Source of the DNA: Cricetomys ansorgei
Taxonomy: Eukaryota > Chordata > Mammalia > Rodentia > Nesomyidae
Direction of reading: 5' to 3'
DNA: 64,000 nucleotides
Assembly (NCBI GenBank): GCA_026225945.1
Contig: JAMJFZ010001133.1
Location: forward strand, 875,001-939,000
Shown here: piece by piece, positions 1 through 11,439 of the stretch
Numbering within the stretch: the stretch's first letter is position 1
Layout of the letters: the number at the start of each line of letters is the position of its first letter
Notes under the pieces: model-generated
The model's database searches: none
What the model saw: only the letters and a program-made list of their open reading frames with translations
What the model was told of the DNA's origin: nothing
Position numbers and translations under genes: made by a program

Positions 1-2018
1 AATTCCAAAGATTTAATTGCATGAAAGACCAGGGCCTTCAGATCTTCTTTGATTTTTATCACCAAGCTTCTACAAAAAAGAGAAATATATTGCAGCTTGA
101 GAATGCCCAACACACATGCTAGCCAGAGCTGATTGTTTTCCTAGTTCAGGCACTCACTGATTGCTGCATAAACACTGCATGGTTTAGAAAAGGGCTTAAG
201 GGTCTCTAACATCAATATTTTGCATAGTTGCTGTGCAGAGATACGTTCACAGAAGCACGTGAATTGTGTCTCTGAAATGCAATGCTATTTTTGAGATCAA
301 TGTCTCTTATTTTTTTAAGATAACAGCCCAAGGAGTAAGCAAAGTAGGACATGAATATCTTGACATGTGATTGGAAGGGTAGTTTTTTCTTTTCCCCCTC
401 CAAATGCCAGTATTTATCATAGTTTACTTGAGAGGAAAGGGAGGAAATTATTCAGTCAGCTGACAAGAATTTGTGGAGATGTCTCAACAACTGTTAGATA
501 CTGTCAAAGCAAATAAATAGCACGTTTTAATATTAGTATTTTAATATTTAGTGGATGATAGCCTTAGACTCTATTAATAGTTTCTGTGGTCTGAGGGGTT
601 TAAGACGAACTTTTTCAAATCTTCCATCTAAGTAACCATTGATGGCCTCTGAAATAGGTTCTACAATTCATAAGCAGTGGTGACAGAGTAATGTCATTTA
701 CACCTATGATGAGCATGACCTCATTTTAAAGACAGGGATCCTGATGTCTGCCCTGTTTACACACAAGTGAAGTGCGTTGGTGAGCTTGTTTATGCCCCCT
801 GTGGTGTTTCCAGTGTTTTATTAAAATCGATGTGTTGTAACGAGCTCAGTCCTATGTGAGCAGTGCCATGCTTGAGCTTCTCTCAGGTGGATGTGCTGTG
901 ACATTAGAATACACTGGGGAAGAATCTTTTCAGTGTGCCAGGAGAGGCACCAAATCCACCTTTGCTGATGATCTTGTATTCCCTCTAACTGGGAGTGTCT
1001 AGTCAAAGTTACAATACCGTGCTCTGAACCTTATCCTCAAAATGTTACTGAGCTATGGAAAGCTTTGCCATTTGGTGACATTTACTGAAGAATAGGGTGT
1101 GGTCATCAAGCCTGTGAAGAACAGAGTAATGTAAAAATGCAGTGCTGTCTCCACCAACAGTAGTCTCCATCTCCGTGGCCATTGCTCCTTGGGGAGGTCC
1201 TTGGCCTTGATTGGCTTCCAGGGTCTTCTGAACAGAGTAGATGGCTTTTTACTCATCAAGAGGTGTCTTCAGACACCTGACTGAACAGGAAGCTCCATCT
1301 GGAGACCTGTGATACCTGAGCTTACCTGGCGATGGCTGCTGTTTGTGACTGAAACTCTGTTGAGAAGTTTCAACCACACAGCAATGCATCCTGTTGACAC
1401 AGCCATGTGCTACTGATCTTTGAAATAATGATCATTAACATCAATGAGGGCACTTACTTGTTATTTACAGGTTTTTACAAGGAGATGAGGGAAGGGAAAC
1501 AAGGATCAGAATAAATTGTATGAAAATATTTTTAATTAGAATGAAAAACTGTTCAAAGCATGAATTGCTATGTATTATAGTATATATGACATGTTTATAA
1601 TCTTCTTGTAAATATGGCAGACAGAATAAGTCTTTTGGAAAAAATTGGAAGATTTGTTAAAATAGTAATTAGTAGAATAGATATTTTTATTAAAATTGTA
1701 ATCTCATGGATTTGAGGTTTTCCAGGAATACTAATAATGGGTTTTTAATTCTTTCTTGTATAAGTGGGGTGGGAGAGGACTATTACGAAGCAGCAGCAGC
1801 CCTTCTATGTATAAAGATAATTAGAGTTAGAGAGATCTGTGCCCATAACCTAATACATGGAGTAAGATATGCGATGGGTTATGTATACATTAAATCAAGA
1901 AGATTATGGTAATAACACTTTCAGTCACTCCCACCTGAAAACTGTGCTGGCAGGGACTGCTGGGAAGGCTGACATCATCAGAAGGCCCATGGTGACTGTC
2001 CCCCTCTCTTGCTTACAG
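1..2018. other. Intronic sequence upstream of the first Fat4 exon in the window
   Basis: This stretch lies just 5' of a clear splice acceptor (polypyrimidine run then AG at 2017-2018), so it is the 3' part of a Fat4 intron. I recognise no exon in it. The minus-strand frames between about 820 and 1260 are patchily open and end near an AATAAA, which could reflect a decayed retrocopy, but I cannot name a parent gene and see no poly(A) tail. Confidence 0.6.
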
Positions 2019-2104
2019 GCAGCTTCTTTAACTGTGGACTCCTGCTCTGAGAATCAAGAGCCAGGCTACTGCACTGTCAGTAATGTGGCCGTTTCGGATG
2101 ACTG
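2019..2104 (+). CDS. Fat4: Fat4 exon: C-terminal part of laminin-G domain 1
   Basis: This 86-nt internal exon begins in phase 0 after a pyrimidine-rich acceptor (AG at 2017-2018) and ends two bases into a Trp codon before a GTACGT donor at 2105. It encodes about 28 residues containing DSCSENQEPGYC and VAVSDDW, which I recognise as the FAT4 segment inside the first laminin-G-like domain. The Trp codon is completed by the G opening the exon at 3079, which confirms the splice phase. The open frame extends past both splice sites into intron, so the exon limits rest on splice signals and family similarity. Earlier exons (the cadherin repeats and first EGF domains) lie outside the window. Confidence 0.88.
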
Positions 2105-3078
2105 GTACGTAAATCATAGCCCCATTCCTATCATTATCCAAATTAAGATTTACAAGAACTTTAAAATAATTATTCTCCATTCTGAACAGTAGTATACTCC
2201 CTCAAAGAGCTATTTTTCCTATGAAGTAATTAATATCAGTGAAATATTATTTTACCATTGGGTTGAAAAGTCACAACGTGATAGAGTCGGGGATAAAACA
2301 CAAGGGAAATAGTGTCTCCTGTAGCCAGAGCTGTTTCGATTTTCCTTCATGAAATGCTTTCCTGGTTCCTGAGTTCTGTGAGCTTTAAGACGCAATCGCC
2401 ACTCATTCAGACACATTATCTTTACATTTATGTGGCAATGCATGCATGTTTTCTAATAGTACTTCCAACTGGATTGCAACACTGGCCAAACAAAAGCATA
2501 AGAGATTTTGTCAGGAGCGAGAAGAGAAGTGCTCAGTATCCCTCACAGAATGTTCTCATCAACATGTGGCAGGGCGTGTCAGCGCCTTAAAGCAGTGGCT
2601 CTTAACCTGTGGGTTGCGACCACTGGAAACCACGTTATTTCCGATGGTCTTACGATCTGAGACACTGCTCAGGAACAAAACTACTGTTATGAAGTAGCAT
2701 TAAAAATGATTTTATGGTTGAGGGTCACCACAATACGAGGAACTGTATTAAAAGGTGGCATCATTAGGAAGGTTGAGAACCATGACCTTGAAGAGCTGCA
2801 GAAGCTGTAGAAGTCTCAGTCTCTGCTTCTGCGCATTTGGTCTCTTCTAGAACACTCGTCTTTGCTGACACCATTGCTGTAGGGATCCAGTTTGGATAAT
2901 TGAAAATGTAATTTCATAAGCTTCACTGTCTTTGTGACATGAAAAAACAAGTGATCCCAGGAGCATCTGTTTTGAGGATGGGTGTTGACCTATGGTGCTC
3001 ATTCCAGAAAAACTAAGGAATTGACTGAAGTGTGTTGAGTTGGTTTTTGAGTTTTTTTACCTTTTTGTGTTCACGTAG
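2105..3078 (+). other. Fat4 intron with URR1 element
   Basis: The intron runs from the GTACGT donor to a TAG acceptor preceded by a T-rich tract. Apart from the hAT element at 2593-2785 I see only unique sequence. The short open frames here are not coding. Confidence 0.8.
2593..2785 (+). mobile_element. URR1-type rodent hAT (Charlie-like) non-autonomous DNA transposon
   Basis: The element starts with CAGTGGCTCTTAACC and ends GGTTGAGAACCATG, which are near-complementary terminal inverted repeats of the hAT-Charlie type. The inside carries the typical URR1 stretches about TTATGGTTG.GGGTCACCACAA and GTTATGAAGTAGCA. It is flanked by an 8-bp near-duplication, CCTTAAAG (2585-2592) and CCTTGAAG (2786-2793), as expected of a hAT insertion. 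It encodes nothing and would have needed a transposase supplied in trans. The centre is shorter than the copy at 17818, so this copy has an internal deletion. It lies in an intron in the sense orientation. Confidence 0.85.
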
Positions 3079-3258
3079 GACTCTTGATGTCCAGCCAAAC
3101 CGAGTAACTGTTGGAGGAATCAGATCACTAGAGCCAATCCTTCAGAGGAGGGGGCATGTGGAGAGCCATGACTTCGTGGGCTGTATAATGGAGTTTGCTG
3201 TCAACGGACGACCCCTGGAGCCAAGCCAAGCTCTGGCAGCACAAGGCATCCTTGATCA
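3079..3258 (+). CDS. Fat4: Fat4 exon: end of laminin-G domain 1
   Basis: This 180-nt exon begins with the G that completes the Trp codon from the previous exon and continues with TLDVQPNRVTVGG. It includes the laminin-G closing strand DFVGCIMEFAVNGRPL, whose Cys normally pairs with a Cys at the domain end. It finishes with GILDQ, where the Gln codon is split CA|G across the intron. The acceptor is TTCACGTAG and the donor is GTAAGA at 3259. Laminin-G domains of FAT proteins are extracellular and lie between the cadherin array and the membrane. The identification as FAT4 rather than FAT1-3 rests on recognised sequence here and in the following exons. Confidence 0.92.
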
Positions 3259-3811
3259 GTAAGATTATTTTTTCTTATCATTTTAAGAAAGATGCAAATG
3301 TAGATGCTGAGTATCAACAGACTCCAGGCTGAGCCCTGACCTGGTTAACAAGGCTTCCCTGATATGATCTGACCTGGAACATGTCCACACTCTCTTTCTG
3401 CTCATTCTCTCCCCACTGTTTCCCATCCAGTGTTCCTATGCCCATGGCTGATGTCATACCTGGTTTACAAGTGGGCAGCGAATAAGCCTTAGTAATGAGG
3501 TTTTCTGGGGATACACATGGACCTAAGTAAATTCATGGACCTGGACAGTGCTACCCAAAGATTCATGGACCAATATGCCCTTATAGAAGAATAAGAATAA
3601 ATACATGTTGAATGTTTTTATTTAACTTTCTCGTTTGTCATGAGGTAGACTGTGTTATGAGATTTCTGTGTCATCAGTTGCTTTGGGGTAACTGGGGCGA
3701 GGCTCTTCCTATAAAGCAAGCCTGGGATTAAGCACGTTGATCAGTATGTATCTGCTTCAAGTAAAGTTTCTTCCTTCCAGTTTGTGACTCCTTTCTGTGA
3801 CTCTGTTACAG
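3259..3811 (+). other. Fat4 intron, no features recognised
   Basis: This short intron has a GTAAGA donor and a TGTTACAG acceptor. I recognise no repeat or RNA gene in it. Confidence 0.8.
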
Positions 3812-3936
3812 GTGTCCTAGACTCGAAGGCACGTGTGCTCGCAACCCTTGCCAGCATGGTGGCACCTGTGTAGACTTCTGGTCATGGCAGCAGTGTCAGT
3901 GCGTGGAAGGCCTGACTGGGAAGTACTGTGAAAAAT
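3812..3936 (+). CDS. Fat4: Fat4 exon: EGF-like domain between the two laminin-G domains
   Basis: This 125-nt exon opens with the G of the split Gln codon, then CPRLEG, whose Cys belongs with laminin-G domain 1. A complete EGF-like module with six cysteines follows: GTCARNPCQHGGTC, then WQQCQC, then GLTGKYC. The GG.C and CxC..GxxGxxC spacing is diagnostic of EGF folds. The exon ends one base into a Ser codon, with a GTAGGT donor at 3937. I see no clear calcium-binding D-x-D/N-E start, so this EGF is probably of the non-calcium type. One EGF encoded by one exon is usual for such receptors. Confidence 0.93.
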
Positions 3937-5489
3937 GTAGGTTTCCGTTTCCACCCTCACGGGGCACTGCTGCAGTCCCAGAGGGTATTAATATGTGCAC
4001 CTAAGCACATTATTGCATTTTGACTCGGACATGACAAATATTAAGTATGCAAGACGAGGTGACATACGACAGTCAAAAATTGGCTTTTACGTGAAGAAGA
4101 GTGGCATTCTCTCGAAGAAATGTATCTTAACTAAATACTTAGTTTCACCTTATGAATGTATCATGGAGTTATTTTACGCCACAGATTGACTATAAGAAGT
4201 CAGGTTGTAGGTCAATATTGTCTAGTGTTGGGTGAGATTTCTCTGGTCAAGTTTTTATATTTGTCAGAAAAAATTTATATGCTGTATCAACCAAATAACA
4301 CACAGCTTCAAACATCATATACTTAATGTGTTAAGATAAAAGTAACAGTGTAATCTAATTTTTGTTGTTCTTAAGGAGTGCTCTTTTAGTCTTCACAGTA
4401 ATGACTTCCCACTTAAACCCCGGTCTTATAGTGATCAAGACAGCAGTGCTGTTCAAGCCATCAGTGAAGAATTGCTCTCTAATTGAAAGCTGTGTATTCT
4501 AACTCTGTGCCCTTGGGGCCGCCTTTATGAGAACTGCTTTATTTTGAAGTGAATCATCATTACTGAATTCAGCCACAGGCACATGATGGCTTTTTAAGGA
4601 AACATTTGTTGCTACTGTAATAGGAGAATGAAGAGGTATGCGTGATGATATTGGAATCCAATCCAATCCAAATGATCTCAGAGGCAGAAAGAGTAGATGT
4701 ATCTTAGTATTTTCACTATAGTAGAAAGAGGGAAAAAATGAGTTTCCACATGATATTTCCTTCATGCGCTGCCCTGAGACTAATTTTTGTAAATCTAGAC
4801 CTAATTCTGCCCATGCTATTCTGCTTACCTCTTACCTGTTTAACACCTTAGCCATTGTAACATCCAGGGCAGAGTTACCCCTGATTCCTTTTCCTGAGCT
4901 AAGCTATTGGTTATGGTGATGTGACGTTCCTCCTTCTGGACTGGGAGTCTTTTATAGGTCAGGGCATTTGCGGATGAGCCATTCATGATGATGGCTACAG
5001 GTGGAGCAAGTTACTATAGAAATCTTTGACTAAACATGTTTTGGGGGTTCCATATTTCTAAATGTCAGAGACTAAAGGGACCAAAGACTAAGGATCCAAA
5101 GTTTTCTAACTATAAAAATAAATTGGCTTAATAATTTCAGGAATGCATTGAAATTGGTTCAAGTTTTGCGCTTGCATTTTAGCAGTTGGCTGTGTCTTCC
5201 ATGTCCAGGCTTTCTGTCCCATAGCAAAGAGTTTGGATGATGAGTCCCCAAGTGATTAATGACTGTCATCAAGATTTTATGTTTCCCAGATCCAAAAAGG
5301 ACCCAACCATTGGAAATACAGTTACATAATTATGCACAAATGGAAATTATTTTCTCAGAGTAGGACCAAGGACAGTAATTTCAGAAACTTGAGCTTTAGT
5401 CTTTTAAAATACTTTTTGCCACTCTGAAATATGCACTAAAACAGTCTAGCGGGTGCCTTCAGTGTCCCCCCTTTCTTCTTGGCTTCCAG
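3937..5489 (+). other. Fat4 intron, mostly unique sequence
   Basis: The intron runs from GTAGGT to a strong polypyrimidine-AG acceptor (AG at 5488-5489). I see no recognisable SINE, LTR or RNA gene. The open frames at 3995-4189 and 4499-4765 have no recognisable content. Confidence 0.7.
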
Positions 5490-5707
5490 CTGTCACTCCG
5501 GACACTGCCTTGTCACTAGAAGGCAAAGGACGCCTGGACTACCACATGAGCCAGAGTGAGAAACGGGAATACTTGCTGACCCAGAGCATACGGGACGCCA
5601 TGTTGGAGCCTTTTGGTGTCAATAGTCTGGAAGTAAAATTCAGGACTCGGAGTGAGAATGGCATTTTAATCCATATCCAGGAAAGCAGCAATTATACCAC
5701 CGTGAAG
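5490..5707 (+). CDS. Fat4: Fat4 exon: N-terminal half of laminin-G domain 2
   Basis: This 218-nt exon completes the Ser codon and encodes SVTPDTALSLEGKGRLDY, then 54 further residues ending ESSNYTTVK. The pattern LEVKFRTRSENGILIHI is the typical laminin-G beta-strand core (hydrophobic strand, F.TR..NG.L). NYT is an N-glycosylation sequon. The exon ends on a codon boundary (AAG) before a GTGAGA donor at 5708. The open frame continues to about 5866 into intron, but that tail lacks laminin-G character and the donor is strong, so the coding part stops at 5707. Confidence 0.93.
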
Positions 5708-6227
5708 GTGAGAGAGAATTCAGTGCTGACCGCTTTCATGAACTCTATCTACTCTGGGGGTTCAGTCGCTTCTCCCCTTCTTTACAGCCTTAGAGCTCTG
5801 ACTGATGCTTGGCAGTATTCCAGTCCCATCCACCCTCAGTGTTCCCAGGCACTTGGGCCTGAGTAACAAAGATCTGAGAGGACCAGTTTCTAACCTTTGT
5901 TCTGTTTTAGAGTAGAGGCCAGGCAAGGAAAAGATTGTCAAGTCTGTTGTGCCTGATAAAACTCTGCATTGCTTTAACTCCTACTGTAAATGAAACAAAG
6001 CACGAAGAGAAATGCGCCTTGATTGTGGAGAGTTATTTTTCATCAAGAGCTATTTTAAACACTGATTAATACAGGTTAAATGCTAAGATTAGAATAAATA
6101 TTTGGAAATTATCTGACTTTATTCTGAAGTATACATCACATTCATTACCTAGGTAAAATCCACAAAGTTAAACACATTTGGTATTTATTATAAGTAAAAT
6201 TTCTTTTTGTCTCTCTAAATAACTTTT

Positions 6228-6264
6228 AGAGAGAGAGAGAGACAGAGACAGAGAAAGAGAGAGA
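6228..6264 (+). repeat. GA-rich simple repeat
   Basis: An interrupted (GA)n tract beginning AGAGAGAGAGAGA lies at the edge of a decayed SINE-like segment. Confidence 0.85.
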
Positions 6265-6267
6265 TAT

Positions 6268-6545
6268 GGATGGAGGGAGGAGGGAGAGAAGAACTGTGTG
6301 GATGTATCCTCAGTCCTATGGAGACTAGAGGAGAAAATGGGGTAGCTTCCTCTCACTCTCCACCTTATCCCCTTGAAACAAGGTGTCTCTTTGATGGAGC
6401 CCACATTTCTGCTTTCCTGGCAGACCAGTGTGCTCCTGGGATCTGTTTGACTCCATCACAGTTATTAACATGGGTACTGGGATTCCAAACTCAGGCTCTT
6501 ATGTGAGCTAAGCATCATATAATATAGCTAGAACCCCTGGTAGAC
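6268..6545 (-). mobile_element. Decayed B4-class SINE (probable)
   Basis: The segment keeps the order of a reverse-oriented B4/RSINE-type SINE: a B1-like stretch near 6370-6440 (GAAACAAGGTGTCTC), then GGTACTGGGATTCCAAACTCAGG and a degraded tRNA-like promoter end. It is heavily mutated, so the boundaries are approximate. Confidence 0.5.
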
Positions 6546-7449
6546 AACCATGTGGTCAGGAATGCCAGTGCTGAATGTGAGCCAGGGCCCTAGTTTCTCA
6601 CAAGGACAAGGACATCTTCAGATTTTCATTTTACCTTCATACTTAGGCACATATCCTGGCTCCTCAATTAATTAATGTAATGTTGTGAAACAGAACAGAG
6701 TATTGTATGAAGTGTGTTAGAATTTGCTGCTTATGATTTCCATTGAAAAGCAAATTAGAAGCAAGGAAGGCAGGGGTTACAGAGAGATCTGTGATGTACA
6801 GAGAGTGGATTTCTCTGCCCAGAACACCATTCCCTGCTGAGAGGGGACCCCAGTGGAATCTGCTTAGAACACCTCCATTCTGAGAGGCCGCGCTATACTC
6901 TCTGCATGAGACTGTCTGTTAAGCTGCCCCCAAGTGCCGATGCCATTTAAATGGCCTGTGACACATTGCTGTATGCAGTTTCCTTCAGCCAAGAAATTCA
7001 GTCAATACAGAATATAATTGAAGTGAGAGATTCTGTAAGGGAGCAGATGAGTGTTAGGTTATGTCTTTGTCATTTGAAGTTCAACAGGGTGGCAGCTTGC
7101 ACATCCTTAACATGGTGTCACAGAGCGAAGAAAAATTAGGTAAAGTAAACTAATTAGCAGTCATGACATTTGGGGAAAATATTGAGGAGCAGGTTATCGA
7201 AAATAAGGGCCTTAGCAGGTAAAATAAGCAGAAAAGGAAAGGCAGCCAGTAAAAAGAGTAAACCAGACTCAGAAGAGGCCATGGAGGCAGGAGACACTGG
7301 GTCTGCTGGACTGTGAGTGAGGAAGGCTGGGACAGAATGTGCTCCTCTACTGTCAGCTGCAGGCTGTCCAAGAGCCATGGCTTGTTTCTTTTGGCTCACC
7401 TTCTTACCATTTCTTCCATTTCTTTCCTAAACTGTCCATTTATTACATT

Positions 7450-7492
7450 CTCTGTTTCTCTTTCTCTCTGTCTCTTTGTCTCTGTCTCTCTA

Positions 7493-7538
<46 letters not shown>
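7450..7538 (+). repeat. (TC)n-(CA)n compound microsatellite
   Basis: A TCTC/TGTC-rich tract (7450-7492) runs directly into about 22 CA units (7494-7538). Such repeats are length-polymorphic. Confidence 0.95.
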
Positions 7539-7540
<2 letters not shown>

Positions 7541-7675
7541 CCATGAGGGAAAATGGAGCACAGTTGTTGGATGAAAAAGATTCTGGATGGTTCGAGTGTG
7601 TAGGGAGGTTAGAGGAATTGAGGGGAGACTCCTAGAACAGCTCTGCTCTGATAATTTAATTTTCATATATATTAA

Positions 7676-8000
7676 TTACATATGTGTACAGGGTGTTAGT
7701 GTGTGGTGTATGCACATGGTGGTGGGGGCCATATACTAGAGGCCACAGTGAGACATCTCCTGTCTTCTATATTTCACTGCCTTATTGCTTTGGGCAGTTC
7801 TATTATTGAACTGGAAGCCTCACACACAGCTAAGCTGTCTAGCAAGAAAGCTCCCAAGATCTCTATCTCTGCCCTTCAGTATGGTGGTTACAGAGGCACA
7901 TGGCTGTGCCCAGCTTTTTATGTGCATGTCCAGGATTTGAACCCTGGTTCTCAAGCTTACAGAGGGAGCACTTTAACGAACTGAGCCATCTCCCAGCCTC
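7676..8000 (-). mobile_element. B4/B3-class composite SINE, antisense
   Basis: The right end reads ACTGAGCCATCTCCCAGCC, which is the reverse complement of the tRNA-derived head of B2/B3/B4 SINEs. The preceding GGATTTGAACCCTGGTTCTCA contains the A/B-box-like region, and a B1-like part lies at about 7790-7910. The element is diverged and intronic. Confidence 0.7.
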
Positions 8001-8974
8001 TGAAAAATATGTTTTATCTGGAAATACCACATTAAAATATTAGTATGTGATTGCTATATGTAACTGCGTTAAATGAATTTCCCATAAAGCATAAATGAAC
8101 CAGTTTTCAGTTTTCTCAGAAGTGTTTCTTGCGTATAGATACAGAGACTGAGCTGAGTGACACACGAAACTGATCCATGTGTTCCCTTCGGTCACTCCTT
8201 GGTCGCTTTATCTCTGCGCCTGGACAGCAGTGCTATCTGGCAGCTGGGATGGGAATGTGCTCTCTGACCCAAGGGCTCATCTTGCCTTACAAATTATTAA
8301 TTTTCTGAAGGATCAGCTCATAATACTGGAAGCTTGCAAGTTGGAAACTGGAGTGTCCTGTTACCCAGTGTTCTGCTGGGTGAAATGAAAGACATCAAAT
8401 TCCTTTAGACAAATTGAAGAGACAGATGTAGTGAAGTCTTGGCTGAACCTCCTTGTTAGTTTATGGTATCCATCTTAGAATTGGAATCATGAGTCCGTTT
8501 TTTGTCTAACATTCCAGTGTTGCGGTACTTGAAGGGAAAGCTACTTTTTTCATTGTTTTTCCAACTGCTCTGCCTTCGAGCTTTCCTTTTACTTTTTGGT
8601 TTTCAAGTTTTATTTATCTTTTAATTACTCTAGCCTTTTTACTACACTTAGTGATTTAGCATGCCTCCCTCTGTCCTTGAAATGCAATCACAGTTAGTGT
8701 CAGTTACTTAGGATAGCCACTCACTTCAATATTTCAGTTTTGTTTTAGAAAGTTATATGCCCCCCAGGAAACCGCTTATAAAGTTAAAAACTCTGAGAAT
8801 TAGTAAATAAGCAATTATGTGTCTAAAATTGCAGTGATGATATATGTGAGTGTGTTTGTAACACCACGGGCTCCTCATCCGTTCCAGCACCTTTACGCTA
8901 ATATTTAAAGTAAGCTATTTTTAATTTAAGGATATCATATTTGATTTGTACATTGTTTTTAATGCATCTTACAG

Positions 8975-9236
8975 ATTAAGAACGGCAAAGTGCACTTCAC
9001 ATCAGATGCAGGCGTCGCTGGGAAAGTGGAGAGAAGCATTCCCGAGGCATATGTTGCAGATGGCCACTGGCATACCTTCCGGATCTCGAAGAACGGGAGC
9101 ACCACCATACTGTCTGTGGACAGAATACACAATAGAGACGTCATCCACCTAACGCAGGACTTTGGTGGCCTTGAAGTGCTAACCATATCCCTGGGAGGAA
9201 TCCCACCTAACCAAGCCCATCGAGATACTCAGACAG
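8975..9236 (+). CDS. Fat4: Fat4 exon: central and C-terminal part of laminin-G domain 2
   Basis: This 262-nt exon starts in phase 0 after TGCATCTTACAG and begins IKNGKVHFTSDAG. It carries the laminin-G hallmark VADGHWHTFRISKNG (DG.WH), then STTILSVDR and LTISLGGIPPNQAHRD. NGS in SKNGST is a second N-glycosylation sequon in this domain. The exon ends one base into a Gly codon (ACA G|GT), with a GTAAAT donor at 9237. The reading frame joins cleanly to both neighbours. Confidence 0.93.
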
Positions 9237-11439
9237 GTAAATGCTTATTATACCCAAGAAGATGATAAAGCAAATGAAAATCTCCTTCTCAAAATATTGG
9301 TGATTGTTTTTGTGGCAAAAGGATGGGGGTAACATCTAGTTTATTTTATAGGACTCTAACCTAGAGTAATTTTATCACAGTGTAGATTTTACAGGAATAG
9401 TTGGATTTCTGATGCTGGGGATTATGAATCTGCTAATGAGCATAACTGTCTTTAGAGAGATTGTGAATACAGGCACCATCGTTTTCATTAACTGCTTTCG
9501 TCTGTACGGCTGGCATCTGATTTAAGCCTCGGTTGGTCTGATCCTCAAAGCCTTTGTATGTTTATTCCTGTATTCATCACACCTGGTCTCCCCAAGGAGC
9601 ACAGGAGACCAAGGTAAAAATATCAATTAGATCCTTACAAGATGTAGATGTTACTTTAGATGTAGATGTTACTTCAGTGATATGAAAATGGAGAAACAAT
9701 GCATGTGTTCTTAAATCAGGATGAGAGTGAGAGTGTCAGAAGGTTTAGTTGATGGAAAATGTTAACACAGGAGGCCAAGGCCAGGGAACAGCTCATGAGC
9801 AGCTAGAGTGAGGCGAACAATGAAACTGGAGAAGAAAGCAGAGCGTTCTAGTTGGAGAATGCAGACGTATTTATTCTACCTGCAGACCAATGCAGAGTAA
9901 TTAAGGTTTTGTGAGTATTGAAGCTAAGCATCCAGTAGTATGGAAGATCCTTCAGCTTGGTTTTGAGGATGAACTGGGAAGGAATCCCAGGATCCGGGGT
10001 TAGCAGTCAGTGTCTGGAAAGTACTGCAGTAGAAGGTATTGTTTGATCTGTAATGGGATGGCCAACAAGTGAAGTAAAAATGGATGGACCCAAAGTGATC
10101 TGGAGGCCATTTCAGTAAAGATGGGGGAGAGTTCTGAGTTTTCATTTCAAATAAAGTTACTATCACCAAGAAAGGGGACTGCTGAAGAGAGCAGAAAAGC
10201 AGATTTCTGAGAAGCATGGAGTTTGCTATGGAAAGTATGTGTGTGAAGCCTCTTTGAAAGGACGTTGAGTGAATGACCTGTACTCATGGTAGAGTCAGGC
10301 TAGAAATGTTAGCACCAAGTATGCAAGTGAAGTGTTGGTGCGTGTGAGATTGATCCCTGAGATCAGGGTGTAGGAAGCCTGGGGTCCAACCTTGAGTAAC
10401 TCCAAAAGGGCAGGGCTAGTTAAAGAAGAACGAGGCAGTGCAAATGTGTAGAACTTGCAAAGAATACGAAATGTCACAAAAAGACAGAGGACTCACATAG
10501 AGGAAAGGAAGACAAAAATCCAGGGATGCAACATCAAAAGTCAATATCCTAGGAAATTCCTGAAAGAGTAAATCAGGCTGACAAGTGTCACTTGGGTGGG
10601 AAGGTATGTGAAAACAGAGGAAACTATAAAATGTGTCACAGATAACAGAATGAAAGACATAAAAATTAAATTCCAGCCCATGAATCCTTCTTACAGCTTA
10701 GTGGATTTTAGAATATGCAACATCTATTTGGATTTTGTACAAAATCAAGACAGCGTAGGTTCTGTTGGTCTGTTAGTCAAAGTAAGATCTTATGCCTTCT
10801 GATAGAAGCTTCTGGGCATCAATGCAACTCAAATCCAGTGAAAGATTTCTTAATTGTTTCTGTCATTACCACCCAGTACTAACAAACCCACTGGAATATT
10901 TTTTATTTCTGCCTCCTAAATCCCGATCATTTGCAATGTAGGAGCCACAGCTATTCTCCACTCCTGGGAAACCCACCAAACACTTTAATGGCCAAGATTT
11001 TTCTTTTGCTCCACAAGGGCTCATAGCAGCCTCTTTGGAGGGCATGCTGTCAGCGACTGCACACTCCATGGCCTTGCAGTCTAAGCGAGTGGCTTTTATT
11101 TTGTTCTTTTTGAGAGTCACAAAATAAGTTTGATCTCTTAGTAACTTGGTTTGTGGCCTGTAAGAATCAAACTGAGGAATCATTAAATAGATGAAGAAAG
11201 AGGGAGATCAAGACAATCCTGGTTATGGAGATCTTCCTAAACCTTCCGATTATGCTCTTGGGTTACAGAACTCCATGGCCCTGGAGTAAATGTCAGAGGA
11301 CACGCCATTTCCCAGCTTTGGGCTGGAGAATGGCTGGAGACCCTCCTGGGGTGTTGTGGGCTTCTCTTCTCCGGATCTCATTTCAATGGTGAAATGGTTG
11401 CTTTTCTCTAACATGCGTCCTACTGTATCTCCCCCACAG
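9237..11439 (+). other. Last Fat4 intron
   Basis: This is the 2.2-kb final intron, ending in a C-rich acceptor (CTCCCCCACAG, AG at 11438-11439). It contains a short direct duplication at 9641-9676, where an 18-base GATGTAGATGTTACTT-type unit is repeated. I see no SINE, LTR or RNA gene. Confidence 0.8.

Larger units (their letters stand above)
5708..8974 (+). other. Fat4 intron with microsatellites and SINEs
   Basis: This 3.3-kb intron holds a GA-rich run, a (TC)n(CA)n microsatellite and two SINE-like segments, listed separately. The rest, including 8000-8970, is unique AT-rich DNA with no recognised feature. Confidence 0.8.

Noticed and set aside
820..1440. Possible processed pseudogene on the minus strand
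   Set aside because: Frames are only patchily open and an AATAAA lies near the end, but there is no poly(A) tail, no target duplication and no parent gene I can name.
5708..5866. Extension of the Fat4 laminin-G exon past 5707
   Set aside because: The frame stays open for 53 codons, but a consensus GTGAGA donor sits at the point where laminin-G similarity stops, and the next exon joins in phase there.
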